A DNA stretch of 64,000 bases from CBDBUR01 sp965209065 (GTDB taxonomy: Bacteria > Pseudomonadota > Alphaproteobacteria > JAPOUT01 > G958296285): NCBI GenBank assembly GCA_965209065.1, contig OZ242373.1, positions 1,302,001 through 1,366,000 of the forward strand. The letters run 5' to 3'. Shown piece by piece: positions 34,674-42,593 of this stretch (position 1 is the first letter of the stretch; the number at the start of each line of letters is the position of its first letter). The notes beneath the pieces were generated by a model. The model saw only the letters and a program-made list of their open reading frames with translations. It did not search any database and had not been told where the DNA came from. Both the position numbers and the translations under genes were made by a program.

Positions 34674-35912
34674 CTAATGTCTTATCTGCTGTGCTACGCG
34701 CAGGGCGCTTTTCAAGCCGTCTTCGTGAAAGCCATATCCTAGCCATGCACCACAATAACATATTTTATCGCCGACCTGAAACCTATTTTGCTCCTTCTGC
34801 GCCTCAATCATTTTAGCATCAATAATAGGGTGCTGAAATTCCCACGTGTCATAAACTTTATTGGGTGTCTTGTGCGGGTTCATTGTAACAATAATGTGAG
34901 GTGCGTCCTTCGGCAAGCTTTGGAGATAATTCATCCAATAACTCAAGCAGGGTCCTGTGCCTGTGCTTCTTTTTTTGTTGGGAGTATAAAAATTCCAGCT
35001 CGACCATGCGCCTTTGCGTTTAGGCAAAAAAGATATATCGCTATGCAATACCATTTGATTTTTCTGAAAGGTAAAGCGCGAGAGCCAGTTGCGCTCGGCG
35101 TCTGTGGCATCTTGTAATATCGCGAGAGCTTCGTTCGCATGGCAAGCGAAAATGACCTTGTCGAAAGTTTCCGTTCCCTGCGCGGTGGAAAGCAAAACCT
35201 GTTCCCCCTCGCGGCGCACACTTTTTACCGCGCACTTCAAGCGCACCCCATTTTCATAAGGCTTGATAATGCGCTTGATATACTCACGCGCGCCGCCTTC
35301 AAGCGTGAGCCACTGCGGATGCTCATTAACCGTTAAAAGACCATGCTGCTGAAAAAATTGTAAAAAAGTTTTAGCAGGAAAATTTCTCATCGCCTCAAGA
35401 GGCATGCTCCAAATGGCGGCGCCCATAGAGCTCAAATGATAGCGGCAAAACCACTTCCCCAATCCCAGTCTATCTAACAACTCACCTAAGAGCAGGTCGT
35501 CGTTTGCGTTGAGATAATGCGGCGCTACTTGATTGAAACGCAAAATATCCCATAGCATTTTTATAAACTGCGGGCGCACTAAATTACGTTTTTGCGCAAA
35601 AACTTTTTTTATATTGCTTGTCCCATATTCTAGCCAGCCATCGTTGATGCTAACGCCAAAAGACATATCACTTTTTTTTATCACCACGCCAAGCTCATCA
35701 AACAAAGCGCACAGATTTGGATAATTCAATTCGTTGAAAACAATAAAACCTGTATCGACCGCGACACTTTTATTTCCATAGGCAACATTAACCGTGCGGC
35801 TATGCCCGCCGAGGCGCGCGTTCTTTTCAAACAAGGTCGTATCATGGTGGGGCGCTAGGTAATAGGCAGCCGCCAAACCCGAGACCCCGCTACCTACTAC
35901 CGCAATTTTCAA
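34674..35912 (-). CDS. FAD-dependent amine-oxidase-like flavoprotein of the CFA/DUF1365 cassette
   Basis: 412 residues of the COG2907 type. The dinucleotide-binding VVGSGVSGLAAAYYLA is at the N-terminus, followed by LFEKNARLGGHSRTV near residue 30 and VDTGFIVFNELNYPNL near 52. VIFACHANEALAIL near 255 and a C-terminal CGAWLGYGFHEDGLKSAL complete the FAD site. It probably oxidises or desaturates an acyl chain together with the CFA-like methyltransferase, by analogy with the cluster. Its ATG overlaps the stop of the H1-like gene by 4 bases. Confidence 0.87.
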   Translation of the reverse strand: MKIAVVGSGVSGLAAAYYLAPHHDTTLFEKNARLGGHSRTVNVAYGNKSVAVDTGFIVFNELNYPNLCALFDELGVVIKKSDMSFGVSINDGWLEYGTSNIKKVFAQKRNLVRPQFIKMLWDILRFNQVAPHYLNANDDLLLGELLDRLGLGKWFCRYHLSSMGAAIWSMPLEAMRNFPAKTFLQFFQQHGLLTVNEHPQWLTLEGGAREYIKRIIKPYENGVRLKCAVKSVRREGEQVLLSTAQGTETFDKVIFACHANEALAILQDATDAERNWLSRFTFQKNQMVLHSDISFLPKRKGAWSSWNFYTPNKKRSTGTGPCLSYWMNYLQSLPKDAPHIIVTMNPHKTPNKVYDTWEFQHPIIDAKMIEAQKEQNRFQVGDKICYCGAWLGYGFHEDGLKSALRVAQQIRH

Positions 35913-36517
35913 CGAGAAGTCCAGCTAGAACGAATGGTGCCGTCCTTTCTATGAACGATTAGTTCAACCTCCTCGTGGCGCGCGCGCGACCGCGCGGCTT
36001 TTATTGCGTCTTCTTGGTGTAGATAGAGAGAGTCCGCACGGCGCGAGCCTTCTCTAATCACGCCCCATAGTTTTTCCTCAGTGCGAAACACAACGTGGAT
36101 ATCGCGATGAACCCCGCTTTTTCTTTTTTTCAGCTTTGTTGTTTTCTTTGTTGCTTTCTTTGCTATCTTCTTCGCTGTCTTCTTTTGGGCGGTAGTTTTC
36201 TTCAATGCCTTTTTGGGCGATGCTTTTTTAGTTCTTGTTTTTGAAGCAGCCGCTTTCTTTTTTACGTTTGATTTTTTTGTAGCTTTTTTAACAGCCTGCT
36301 TTTTATTTGCTTTTTTCTTTTTGGTTTTGGTTTTGGTTTTAACGCGATTCTTAAAGCGCGCAGCAAGCCCTTTCGAAGCACCGCGCGTCGAGGCACCGCG
36401 TGCCGAGGCACCGCGCGCTGAAGCGCCCCGCGCTTGCGCTGCGGCTAAAACTTCTTTTTCCTTCTCCGCTTGAGGTCCACGCCCAAAAAAGAATAGTATC
36501 AATCGGTCAAAAATCAA
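35909..36517 (-). CDS. Histone-H1-like Lys/Ala-rich protein fused to a DUF2188 domain
   Basis: 202 residues in three parts. Residues 1-27 are a hydrophobic/acidic start. Residues 28-48 are four tandem Arg-Gly-Ala-Ser pentads. Residues 50-145 are a Lys/Ala/Thr-rich tail like eukaryotic H1 and bacterial HC1/AlgP-type proteins. The C-terminal 55 residues, from HRDIHVVFRTEEKLWGVIREG to VHRKDGTIRSSW, match the DUF2188 fold. DNA or RNA binding is inferred from charge. The gene starts the flavoprotein-DUF1365-CFA operon and overlaps it by 4 bases, an odd partner for lipid enzymes. Confidence 0.75.
   Translation of the reverse strand: MIFDRLILFFFGRGPQAEKEKEVLAAAQARGASARGASARGASTRGASKGLAARFKNRVKTKTKTKKKKANKKQAVKKATKKSNVKKKAAASKTRTKKASPKKALKKTTAQKKTAKKIAKKATKKTTKLKKRKSGVHRDIHVVFRTEEKLWGVIREGSRRADSLYLHQEDAIKAARSRARHEEVELIVHRKDGTIRSSWTSR
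36375..36434 (-). repeat. Four tandem 15-bp units in the H1-like gene
   Basis: Units at 36375, 36390, 36405 and 36420 encode Arg-Gly-Ala-Ser-X. They differ by a few bases, mostly at synonymous positions. Confidence 0.85.
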
Positions 36518-36593
36518 TTGTCCTCACTTGCTTCCTCCAAAGATACCTCAACTATAGGCTAATTTTATTAAAAAATCCTATATTTAATTCATC

Positions 36594-36602
36594 TGCTATA
36601 AT
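36594..36602 (+). promoter_or_regulatory. Extended -10 promoter element for the HCCA-isomerase-like gene
   Basis: TGCTATAAT is a perfect extended -10 box (TGnTATAAT) 43 bases before the ATG; no clear -35 element is seen. Confidence 0.45.
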
Positions 36603-36645
36603 GGGATATCTTTATGGAGAAACGCCCCAATGTTAAGGAGGACTT

Positions 36646-37251
36646 ATGCCCAAATGTGAATTTATGTTTGATTTCGCTTCACCGAATGCCTATCTAGCGC
36701 AGTATGTTGTCAAGGATATTGAGAAGCGGCTAGGTATTCGTTTTGAATATAATTTGGTTTTGCTCGGCGGGCTTTTCAAGCTGACGAACAACCAGCCGCC
36801 GATGGTGGCTTTTGGTGCTATCGCGAACAAGATGGCTTATATGCAGCTAGAGATGGAGCGTTTCATTAAGAAGCATAAGATAAGCAAGTATCAGTTCAAC
36901 CCGAATTTTCCTGTGAATACCCTACAGCTTATGCGTGGCGCGGTTGCCGCAGAGCAAGCGGGCATGCTCGAAAAATATATTGAAGCGGGTTTGAGTGCTA
37001 TGTGGGAAGAGGGCTTAAAAATGGACGACGAGGCTACTCTCTTGAAAAGGCTCAACGCGGCGGGATTAGATGGCGACAAGCTCATTGCCGCGTCTAAAAC
37101 AGATGGGGTCAAACAAGCCTTAATGAAAAAAACCGAAACCGCCGCCAAGCGCGGCGGTTTTGGTGTGCCGACTTTTTTCATCGATGATGAAATGTTTTTT
37201 GGCAAAGATTCCTTGCGCGATGTTGAAGATGCCATTAGCGCTAAATTATGA
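36646..37251 (+). CDS. 2-hydroxychromene-2-carboxylate isomerase family protein (DsbA/kappa-GST fold)
   Basis: 201 residues. The N-terminal FMFDFASPNAYLA carries the glutathione-contacting serine of HCCA isomerases, and the C-terminal RGGFGVPTFFIDDEMFFGKDSL holds the cis-proline loop. HCCA isomerase uses glutathione in naphthalene breakdown, but many members are general glutathione-dependent isomerases; no aromatic degradation genes are nearby. A strong AAGGAGG lies 5 bases before the ATG. The 3' end overlaps the galE stop by 6 bases. Confidence 0.88.
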   Translation: MPKCEFMFDFASPNAYLAQYVVKDIEKRLGIRFEYNLVLLGGLFKLTNNQPPMVAFGAIANKMAYMQLEMERFIKKHKISKYQFNPNFPVNTLQLMRGAVAAEQAGMLEKYIEAGLSAMWEEGLKMDDEATLLKRLNAAGLDGDKLIAASKTDGVKQALMKKTETAAKRGGFGVPTFFIDDEMFFGKDSLRDVEDAISAKL

Positions 37252-38232
37252 TTTCTGTTTAAGTTTTTTCTCCCATTGGAGTGCATGGCGAACGATGTCG
37301 GTCATCTGCGTCCATTGCGCTTGCCAGTTTGTTTCCTGCTTTAAGAGGCTTGGGTCGGCAACCAGCTGCGGCGGGTCGCCCGCACGGCGCGGCGCTTCTA
37401 CCACATTGAGCGCAACGCCCGCCACTTCCTCTACGGCTTTCATCACCTCGCGCACCGAATAGCCCTTGCCGATACCGCAGTTGAAAATCGCGCTGCGTTT
37501 TTTTTCTTGGATATAACGCAAAGCGACTAAATGGGCTTGGGCTAAATCGCTCACGTGAATATAATCGCGTAAGCATGTGCCGTCAGGGGTGTTGTAATCG
37601 GTGCCGTAAATTTCCATTTGCGGACGCACGCCGGCTGCCACCTCACACGCCACCTTCACTAGATGAGTCGCTTGCTGACCGCTTTGCCCCGCTCGCCCTT
37701 TCGGGTCGGCGCCGGCAACATTAAAATAGCGCAAGGCAACATAACGAAACTGATGCGCGGCAGCAATATCCGCAAGCATCTGCTCGACCATAAGTTTAGA
37801 CCTGCCATAAGGATTTATCGGCTCGGTGCGTCCGTTCTCTTTGGCAAGCCCTCCGTCAGGAATGCCATAAACCGCCGCCGTTGAGGAGAAAACAAAATTC
37901 TCCACGCCCTCATCAATACAAGCGCCTATCAGGTTCAAACTCGCGAGCGTATTGTTGCGGTAATACTTGCTCGGCGCGCGCACCGACTCTGGCACAATAA
38001 TAGAGCCGGCGAAATGAAGCACCGCCTCAGGCTTCAGCTTGTGTAGTAAATTTTGGATAAAGGCTCGGTCGCCGCAATCGCCCTCGTGGATAGAGACAGC
38101 TTCGGGAAAAGCTACCCGCACGTCTGCCGCGTAATTATCCACTACCGACACCTCATAGCCTGCGTCTAAAAAAGCAAAGACCGCATGCGAGCCAATGTAG
38201 CCCTGTCCGCCTGTAATAAGCACTTTTGACAT
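37246..38232 (-). CDS. galE: UDP-glucose 4-epimerase
   Basis: Interconverts UDP-glucose and UDP-galactose (or the N-acetyl forms) for surface polysaccharide. The NAD-binding GGQGYIGSHAVFAFLDAGYEV is at the N-terminus, FSSTAAVYG near residue 115, the catalytic Tyr-Lys in NPYGRSKLMVEQML near 140, and GTCLRDYIHVSDLAQAH near 215. AAGAGG supports the start at 38232; the ORF extends to 38256. 328 residues. Confidence 0.94.
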   Translation of the reverse strand: MSKVLITGGQGYIGSHAVFAFLDAGYEVSVVDNYAADVRVAFPEAVSIHEGDCGDRAFIQNLLHKLKPEAVLHFAGSIIVPESVRAPSKYYRNNTLASLNLIGACIDEGVENFVFSSTAAVYGIPDGGLAKENGRTEPINPYGRSKLMVEQMLADIAAAHQFRYVALRYFNVAGADPKGRAGQSGQQATHLVKVACEVAAGVRPQMEIYGTDYNTPDGTCLRDYIHVSDLAQAHLVALRYIQEKKRSAIFNCGIGKGYSVREVMKAVEEVAGVALNVVEAPRRAGDPPQLVADPSLLKQETNWQAQWTQMTDIVRHALQWEKKLKQKS

Positions 38233-38276
38233 AACCTCTTCTACCATAAATGGCAAGAATATGGTTTAATGTTTGA

Positions 38277-39419
38277 ATGGAAACCGAGCCTCTAACCTTT
38301 GCGCGCGCGATGCGTGAAGAATTAAGAACGCAAGCGAGTGCGATAGAAAAAAACCGCGGCGTGCCTGCCGCGTTCGCGAGGAAGTTAGCCGGCGGAGGGC
38401 TTTTCAGTCTATTCACGCCGAGCTGGCTCGGCGGGCTGGAGCTATCCCCCGAAGCGGGCATGTGCGCGCTCGAAGAAACCGCAAAGGGCGATATGTCGGC
38501 GGCGTGGGTCGCGATGATTTCCTCCACTTCGGCTTTGGGCGCGGCGTGGCTAGAGAAGGAAGTCGCGCGCGAAATTTTTGCCGACCCAAACGTAATTTTC
38601 GCCGGCGTGGCAGCGCCTCTGGGTAAGGCGAAAGTCTCGGGGGATAAGTATCAAGCCGTTGGTAAGTGGCAGTGGGGTTCGGGCAGCAATAATGCCGATT
38701 ACTTTATGGGCGGCTGTTTAGCCGAGCGTGAAGGTAAGAAAACCCAACATCGTATGCTAATTTTTCCGCGAAGCAAATTAACTATTAGCGATAATTGGTT
38801 TGTGATGGGCTTGAGCGGCTCGTCAAGCAATGACGTTGCGGTGGCAGAGTGTGAAATTCCTATGAGTCATTCTTTCTCTGTGGTGTTAGACGAACCGAAC
38901 AATGATGCCGCACTTTACAAGATGCCTTTTTTCGGTTTCCTCGCTTGTGGGATTGCCGCCTGCGCGCTTGGCAATGCGGGTGGACTCTTAGACGACCTGC
39001 TAAGGCTCGCTGATGAAAAAACGCCGCTCGGCACGAGAAGTTCGTTAAGCAAAAAAACCTATCTGCAGATTGATATTGCCAAACAGCAAGCAGCTTTAGA
39101 TTCGGCGCGCGGGGGCTTTTACTATCAGCTCAATCGGGTTTGGCAAAAAGCGCAAACGACACCGCCGAGCAATAAAGACAAAGCACGCCTACGCCTCGCG
39201 GCGATGAAAGCAACTTATGAGTCTGCCGCCATCGCTGCCGCGTTACATCATTTGGCAGGAGGCACTTCGGTGTTTTCTGCTTCGTCCATTCAGCGCCGTT
39301 TGCGTGATAGTCAAATTGCCACGCAACACAGAATGGTAAGTGCGGCAAATTATCAAATTATTGGAGAGATTCTGCTTGGCATTGCTAACGAAAAAATCGT
39401 TGCTGCTGCCGCCCTTTAG
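38277..39419 (+). CDS. Acyl-CoA dehydrogenase-fold flavoprotein, group D monooxygenase-like
   Basis: 380 residues. The N-terminal helical domain, the central QAVGKWQWGSGSNNADYFMGGC strand region (flavin contact) and WFVMGLSGSSSNDVAVAECEIP follow the layout of flavin-dependent hydroxylases such as HsaA/HpaB-like enzymes. The catalytic glutamate of true acyl-CoA dehydrogenases is not obvious. The C-terminal LHHLAGGTSVFSASSIQRRLRDSQIATQHRM is typical of the group. A separate reductase partner would be expected but is not adjacent. Substrate unknown. Its stop lies in a palindromic repeat. Confidence 0.78.
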   Translation: METEPLTFARAMREELRTQASAIEKNRGVPAAFARKLAGGGLFSLFTPSWLGGLELSPEAGMCALEETAKGDMSAAWVAMISSTSALGAAWLEKEVAREIFADPNVIFAGVAAPLGKAKVSGDKYQAVGKWQWGSGSNNADYFMGGCLAEREGKKTQHRMLIFPRSKLTISDNWFVMGLSGSSSNDVAVAECEIPMSHSFSVVLDEPNNDAALYKMPFFGFLACGIAACALGNAGGLLDDLLRLADEKTPLGTRSSLSKKTYLQIDIAKQQAALDSARGGFYYQLNRVWQKAQTTPPSNKDKARLRLAAMKATYESAAIAAALHHLAGGTSVFSASSIQRRLRDSQIATQHRMVSAANYQIIGEILLGIANEKIVAAAAL

Positions 39420-39438
39420 AGGGTGCCCTCTAGAGGGG
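39411..39438 (+). repeat. 14-bp palindromic tandem duplication across a stop codon
   Basis: Copies at 39411-39424 and 39425-39438 match at 12 of 14 positions. The second contains the perfect palindrome CCCTCTAGAGGG. The TAG of the upstream gene lies in copy one. Confidence 0.75.
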
Positions 39439-39472
39439 TTGAAACTGAAAAAATAATCCCCATCTATAATAT

Positions 39473-39706
39473 ATGACAGCAGAAACCCCCCTAGACCCAA
39501 TAGATACATCACGCTTCGTTTATATCAAGGAAGTTTTGGCAGAGGACTTACCTAAGCCCATCGCCGATAATCTGCCGCCGGATATAGAAACGCCGCTCTA
39601 TGCGATTTATGCCGCAGACGGAACGCCTTTATCTATCGCGCAAAATCGCGAAGTGGCTACGGCTATGGTGCGACAAAATAATTTAGAGCCGCTCAGTATT
39701 CACTAG
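39473..39706 (+). CDS. DUF1150 family small protein
   Basis: 77 residues of an alphaproteobacteria-specific family. VYIKEVLAEDLP near residue 16, LYAIYAADGTPLSIAQNREVA near 46 and a C-terminus ending LEPLSIH are the family pattern. Often found next to small heat-shock genes or envelope genes; function unknown. It is convergent with lptB, and its stop codon lies in a tandem repeat. Confidence 0.85.
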   Translation: MTAETPLDPIDTSRFVYIKEVLAEDLPKPIADNLPPDIETPLYAIYAADGTPLSIAQNREVATAMVRQNNLEPLSIH

Positions 39707-39738
39707 GGGGTATTCATTAGGGGGCATTTATTAAAGCG
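39697..39738 (+). repeat. 14-bp tandem repeat across the DUF1150 stop
   Basis: Copies at 39697-39710 and 39711-39724 differ by one base; a decayed third copy follows at 39725-39738. The TAG is in copy one. Confidence 0.7.
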
Positions 39739-39744
39739 TGCCTA

Positions 39745-40632
39745 TTAAACTGGATCGCGCCAGCTAAAGCCATCGCCTAAATAGAGGCGGCGGACATTCT
39801 TATTAGCAACAATATCAGCCGGAATACCTTCCGCCAATATCGTGCCGTTATGAATCACAATCGCCCTATCAACCATCTCTAGCATTTCGCGCGCGTTGTG
39901 GTCGGTGATGAGAACGCCCATATTGCGCTTCTTCAACTGATTGATAAGCAGATGTAAATCACCGAGCGCGATAGGGTCAATGCCGGCGAAGGGTTCGTCA
40001 AGCAAGATAAAATTCGGTTCGCGCACAAGTGCGCGCGCAATTTCTACACGGCGGCGCTCCCCACCCGACAAGGCAGGTGCTGGCACGCGTCTTAAATGGC
40101 TAATAGAAAACTCTGCAAGCAATTCGTCTAATTTACTTTCCACTTGGTCGCGATGAGGCAGATAGGCTTCAAGCACCGCGCGCAAATTTTGCTCTACGGT
40201 TAGCCCGCGAAAGATAGAAGCCTCCTGCGGCAAATAACTTAAACCAGAGCGCGCGCGCCGATAGATAGGACGATGGGTAATGTTTTCTCCGCTTAACCAA
40301 ATATGACCGCTATCAGGACGCAACAAACCGGTTATCATATAAAAAATAGTCGTCTTGCCCGCGCCATTAGGACCTAGAAGCCCTAGCACTTCGCCGCGGT
40401 CTAGCGAAAAAGAAATATCGTGCACCACTTTCTTTTTCTTAAAAGATTTATTCAAACGATGAACCACCAGAGCGTTCGCCCGCGCGGGTGCTTTATCAAA
40501 AACATCATCTTGTTTTTTCTTTTGCGCGCGTTGAACTTTAGCATCTTCAACCTCTTTGGATTGAGCGGCGCGACTTCGATCTATTTTGATAACTTTTTCT
40601 GATATTTTTGACATTTTTGACATTTCTGGCAT
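39745..40632 (-). CDS. lptB: LPS export ABC transporter ATP-binding protein LptB with a basic N-terminal extension
   Basis: ATPase that powers extraction of lipopolysaccharide from the inner membrane by LptBFGC. Walker A GLLGPNGAGKTTIFYMITG lies near residue 85, the Q-loop YLPQEASIFRGLTV near 140, signature LSGGERRRVEIARAL near 190, Walker B FILLDEPFAGIDPIAL near 215, and the switch histidine in LITDHNAREML. The first 50 residues are an extra, charged segment opened by a nine-base repeat (Met-Ser-Lys). Follows lptA by 58 bases. The usual alphaproteobacterial neighbour rpoN is not present. Confidence 0.95.
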   Translation of the reverse strand: MPEMSKMSKISEKVIKIDRSRAAQSKEVEDAKVQRAQKKKQDDVFDKAPARANALVVHRLNKSFKKKKVVHDISFSLDRGEVLGLLGPNGAGKTTIFYMITGLLRPDSGHIWLSGENITHRPIYRRARSGLSYLPQEASIFRGLTVEQNLRAVLEAYLPHRDQVESKLDELLAEFSISHLRRVPAPALSGGERRRVEIARALVREPNFILLDEPFAGIDPIALGDLHLLINQLKKRNMGVLITDHNAREMLEMVDRAIVIHNGTILAEGIPADIVANKNVRRLYLGDGFSWRDPV

Positions 40633-40690
40633 TTTTCCTTAAACAAACAAAAGTTTAGTTTCTAGTTATAAAAGAATGGTTAATCATCTT

Positions 40691-41227
40691 TTACCTCTTA
40701 AAAGTGCCTTTAATTCTGCCTGCTTGCCCGTCTTTCGTGCTGTCGAGTTGAGAAAAGCCGCTAACAATATCTACGCTTAGCGACTGCCCGTTAATCACTT
40801 GTCCTTCTTGGGTCAGCCTGACCTTCCCGGTTAAAATGAGCTTCTTGGTCTCTATATTATATTCAGCCAAGTCCCCGCGCGCGACTGGCGGCGATTTCCC
40901 CTTCCGTGCGGCACCGGTCAAAACGACATTGCCTGAAGCATAAAGAAATTTCGGCGCGAGTCCATCATCGCCTTTTTTATAAATGATGCTCATTCTTAGC
41001 GCGGTGATGGATATATCTGCCTGACTTGCCTTCACCTTCCCCGAAAACAAAGCCTCCTTGGCGAGCTGGTCAATGGCAAGTTCCTCAGAAGTAATTTTAA
41101 TCGGTTGATTCTTCGTGCCGCCAAAGCCGGGAATAACCTCCGCAGAGGCAGCGCCTGAAAACATAAGGGCAACGCCTGAAAACATTAAAAAGAAAAACCC
41201 GAATAGGAAAAACATCAGTCCCTTCAT
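40691..41227 (-). CDS. lptA: LPS transport periplasmic protein LptA
   Basis: Periplasmic bridge protein for LPS. A signal peptide (residues 1-28) ends GAASA. The OstA-like beta-jellyroll follows, with QPIKITSEELAIDQLAKEALFSGKVKA, YASGNVVLTGAARKGKSPPVARGDLAEYNIETKKLILTGKV as two of the repeating strands. 178 residues. The ATG overlaps the lptC stop by 4 bases. The signal peptide holds a 21-bp tandem duplication. Confidence 0.9.
   Translation of the reverse strand: MKGLMFFLFGFFFLMFSGVALMFSGAASAEVIPGFGGTKNQPIKITSEELAIDQLAKEALFSGKVKASQADISITALRMSIIYKKGDDGLAPKFLYASGNVVLTGAARKGKSPPVARGDLAEYNIETKKLILTGKVRLTQEGQVINGQSLSVDIVSGFSQLDSTKDGQAGRIKGTFKR
41151..41192 (-). repeat. 21-bp tandem duplication in the LptA signal peptide
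   Basis: Units at 41151-41171 and 41172-41192 duplicate a Leu-Met-Phe-Ser-Gly segment in the hydrophobic core of the signal peptide; in frame. Confidence 0.75.
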
Positions 41228-41877
41228 TGCTTGCCCTCGCGTTTTGTTTTTTCGCTTTCTGTTTGCGGTAAAAGCACCGCCTCCACGCCGCCATAAAAGC
41301 GCATATATTCTCCGCTCTTTTCGACATCCAAAGCAGCCGCAGTAATTTCGCCCAAAGGACCCCAGCCCTGCACTTGTCCTTGAATAACCATATCGCCTTT
41401 TTTGAGTTCTATCGAGCCTTCCACCGCTTTCATCTGATAGCCATTACTGAAATAAACATTGAAATTAGGACCAACGGAAATTCTGCCGTCCTTACTATTA
41501 AACCGCCCGCTCGCCGAGCGCAAAGAAAGCCAATTATCTTTTTGCCATTCTAAATCAATTTCAACATTGCTCAGTTTTCCTTCTTGCGCGAAAAGCCCTC
41601 TAAAGCCTGACTGCGCGCCTGCTTGTGCCGAGGCGGCGGTTAAAATATAAAACCTATTTTTATTATCACGCCCGATAATTTCTAAATCCACAATGCTCGA
41701 TTCCAGCAAAGACGACACCTGACTAAATACACTTTGCTTGCTATTAAGCCCGAACACATAAATCCCTAAGCTAAAAAGCGCCGACAAAGCGCCGACAAAC
41801 AATATAAGCCGCATCACAAATAGCCATTTGGGTGGTGCGCCGTGCTGCTCTTGTTGTTTAGTGCGCGAAAATATCAT
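41224..41877 (-). CDS. lptC: LPS export system protein LptC
   Basis: Inner-membrane anchored partner of LptA. One transmembrane helix lies at residues about 22-44, followed by a periplasmic jellyroll containing ILTAASAQAG, FNSKDGRISVGPNFNVYFSNGYQMKA and MVIQGQVQGWGPLGEITAAALDVEKSG. 217 residues, typical for alphaproteobacteria. The start overlaps the RNase D gene by 20 bases. Confidence 0.87.
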   Translation of the reverse strand: MIFSRTKQQEQHGAPPKWLFVMRLILFVGALSALFSLGIYVFGLNSKQSVFSQVSSLLESSIVDLEIIGRDNKNRFYILTAASAQAGAQSGFRGLFAQEGKLSNVEIDLEWQKDNWLSLRSASGRFNSKDGRISVGPNFNVYFSNGYQMKAVEGSIELKKGDMVIQGQVQGWGPLGEITAAALDVEKSGEYMRFYGGVEAVLLPQTESEKTKREGKQ

Positions 41878-42472
41878 CTTTGTCCCAGCCCAACAAGTCG
41901 AGTGCCACGCGCGTTTTTAGAAACTGAAAGCTGGCGTGCGCGAGGTGAGCGCGGTTCTCTCTTACTAACATTGTTTCTAATTTATCTCGGCAGCGATGGA
42001 GATAGAGGACATCACTCGCGGCGTAGTTTTTTTGCGCTGGAGAGAGATCGACTGCGCCCCAGTCCGACGACTGCTGCTGTTTGGATAAATCAACGCTCAA
42101 AAGCTCCCGACATAATTCTTTGAGCCCGTGCCTATCGGTATAAGTGCGCGCGAGTTTTGATGCTATCTTCGTGCAATAGACCGGCTCTGCCCACACATCG
42201 AGGTAATGTTTAATCATCGCCAAGTCAAACCGCGCGTAGTGGAAAATTTTAACCCGCGCCGAGTCTGCCAAAAGAGCCTTGAGATTGGGTGCGGCATAAT
42301 GCGTCCTATCCAGCTGCACGAGATGAGCGCGCCCGCTTTCATCGGCGAGCTGCACCAAACATAAAGGGTCGCGCAGAGGGTCTAGCCCCATGGTCTCGGT
42401 ATCCACCGCGATATCGCCGACAAGCTCTAGCCCTTGCGGGAGGTCGCCCTTGTGAATTTCAATGTCTTTCAT
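41858..42472 (-). CDS. rnd: Ribonuclease D, short single-domain form
   Basis: 3'-5' exoribonuclease acting in tRNA maturation. The DEDD residues lie in AVDTETMGLDPLRDPLCLVQLAD near residue 22, FHYARFDLAMI near 77 and YAASDVLYLHRCRDKL near 150. 204 residues: the HRDC domain of the E. coli enzyme is absent, as is usual in alphaproteobacteria. The gene heads the lptC-lptA-lptB operon and lies beside tRNA-Leu. Confidence 0.93.
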   Translation of the reverse strand: MKDIEIHKGDLPQGLELVGDIAVDTETMGLDPLRDPLCLVQLADESGRAHLVQLDRTHYAAPNLKALLADSARVKIFHYARFDLAMIKHYLDVWAEPVYCTKIASKLARTYTDRHGLKELCRELLSVDLSKQQQSSDWGAVDLSPAQKNYAASDVLYLHRCRDKLETMLVRENRAHLAHASFQFLKTRVALDLLGWDKDDIFAH

Positions 42473-42505
42473 ATTCTAATCCTTTTTTAGTATTGGCGTT
42501 ATTAT

Positions 42506-42592
<87 letters not shown>

Positions 42593-42593
42593 C

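Noticed and set aside
39465..39470. TATAAT as promoter of the DUF1150 gene
   Set aside because: It ends two bases before the ATG, so transcription would begin inside or after the start codon.
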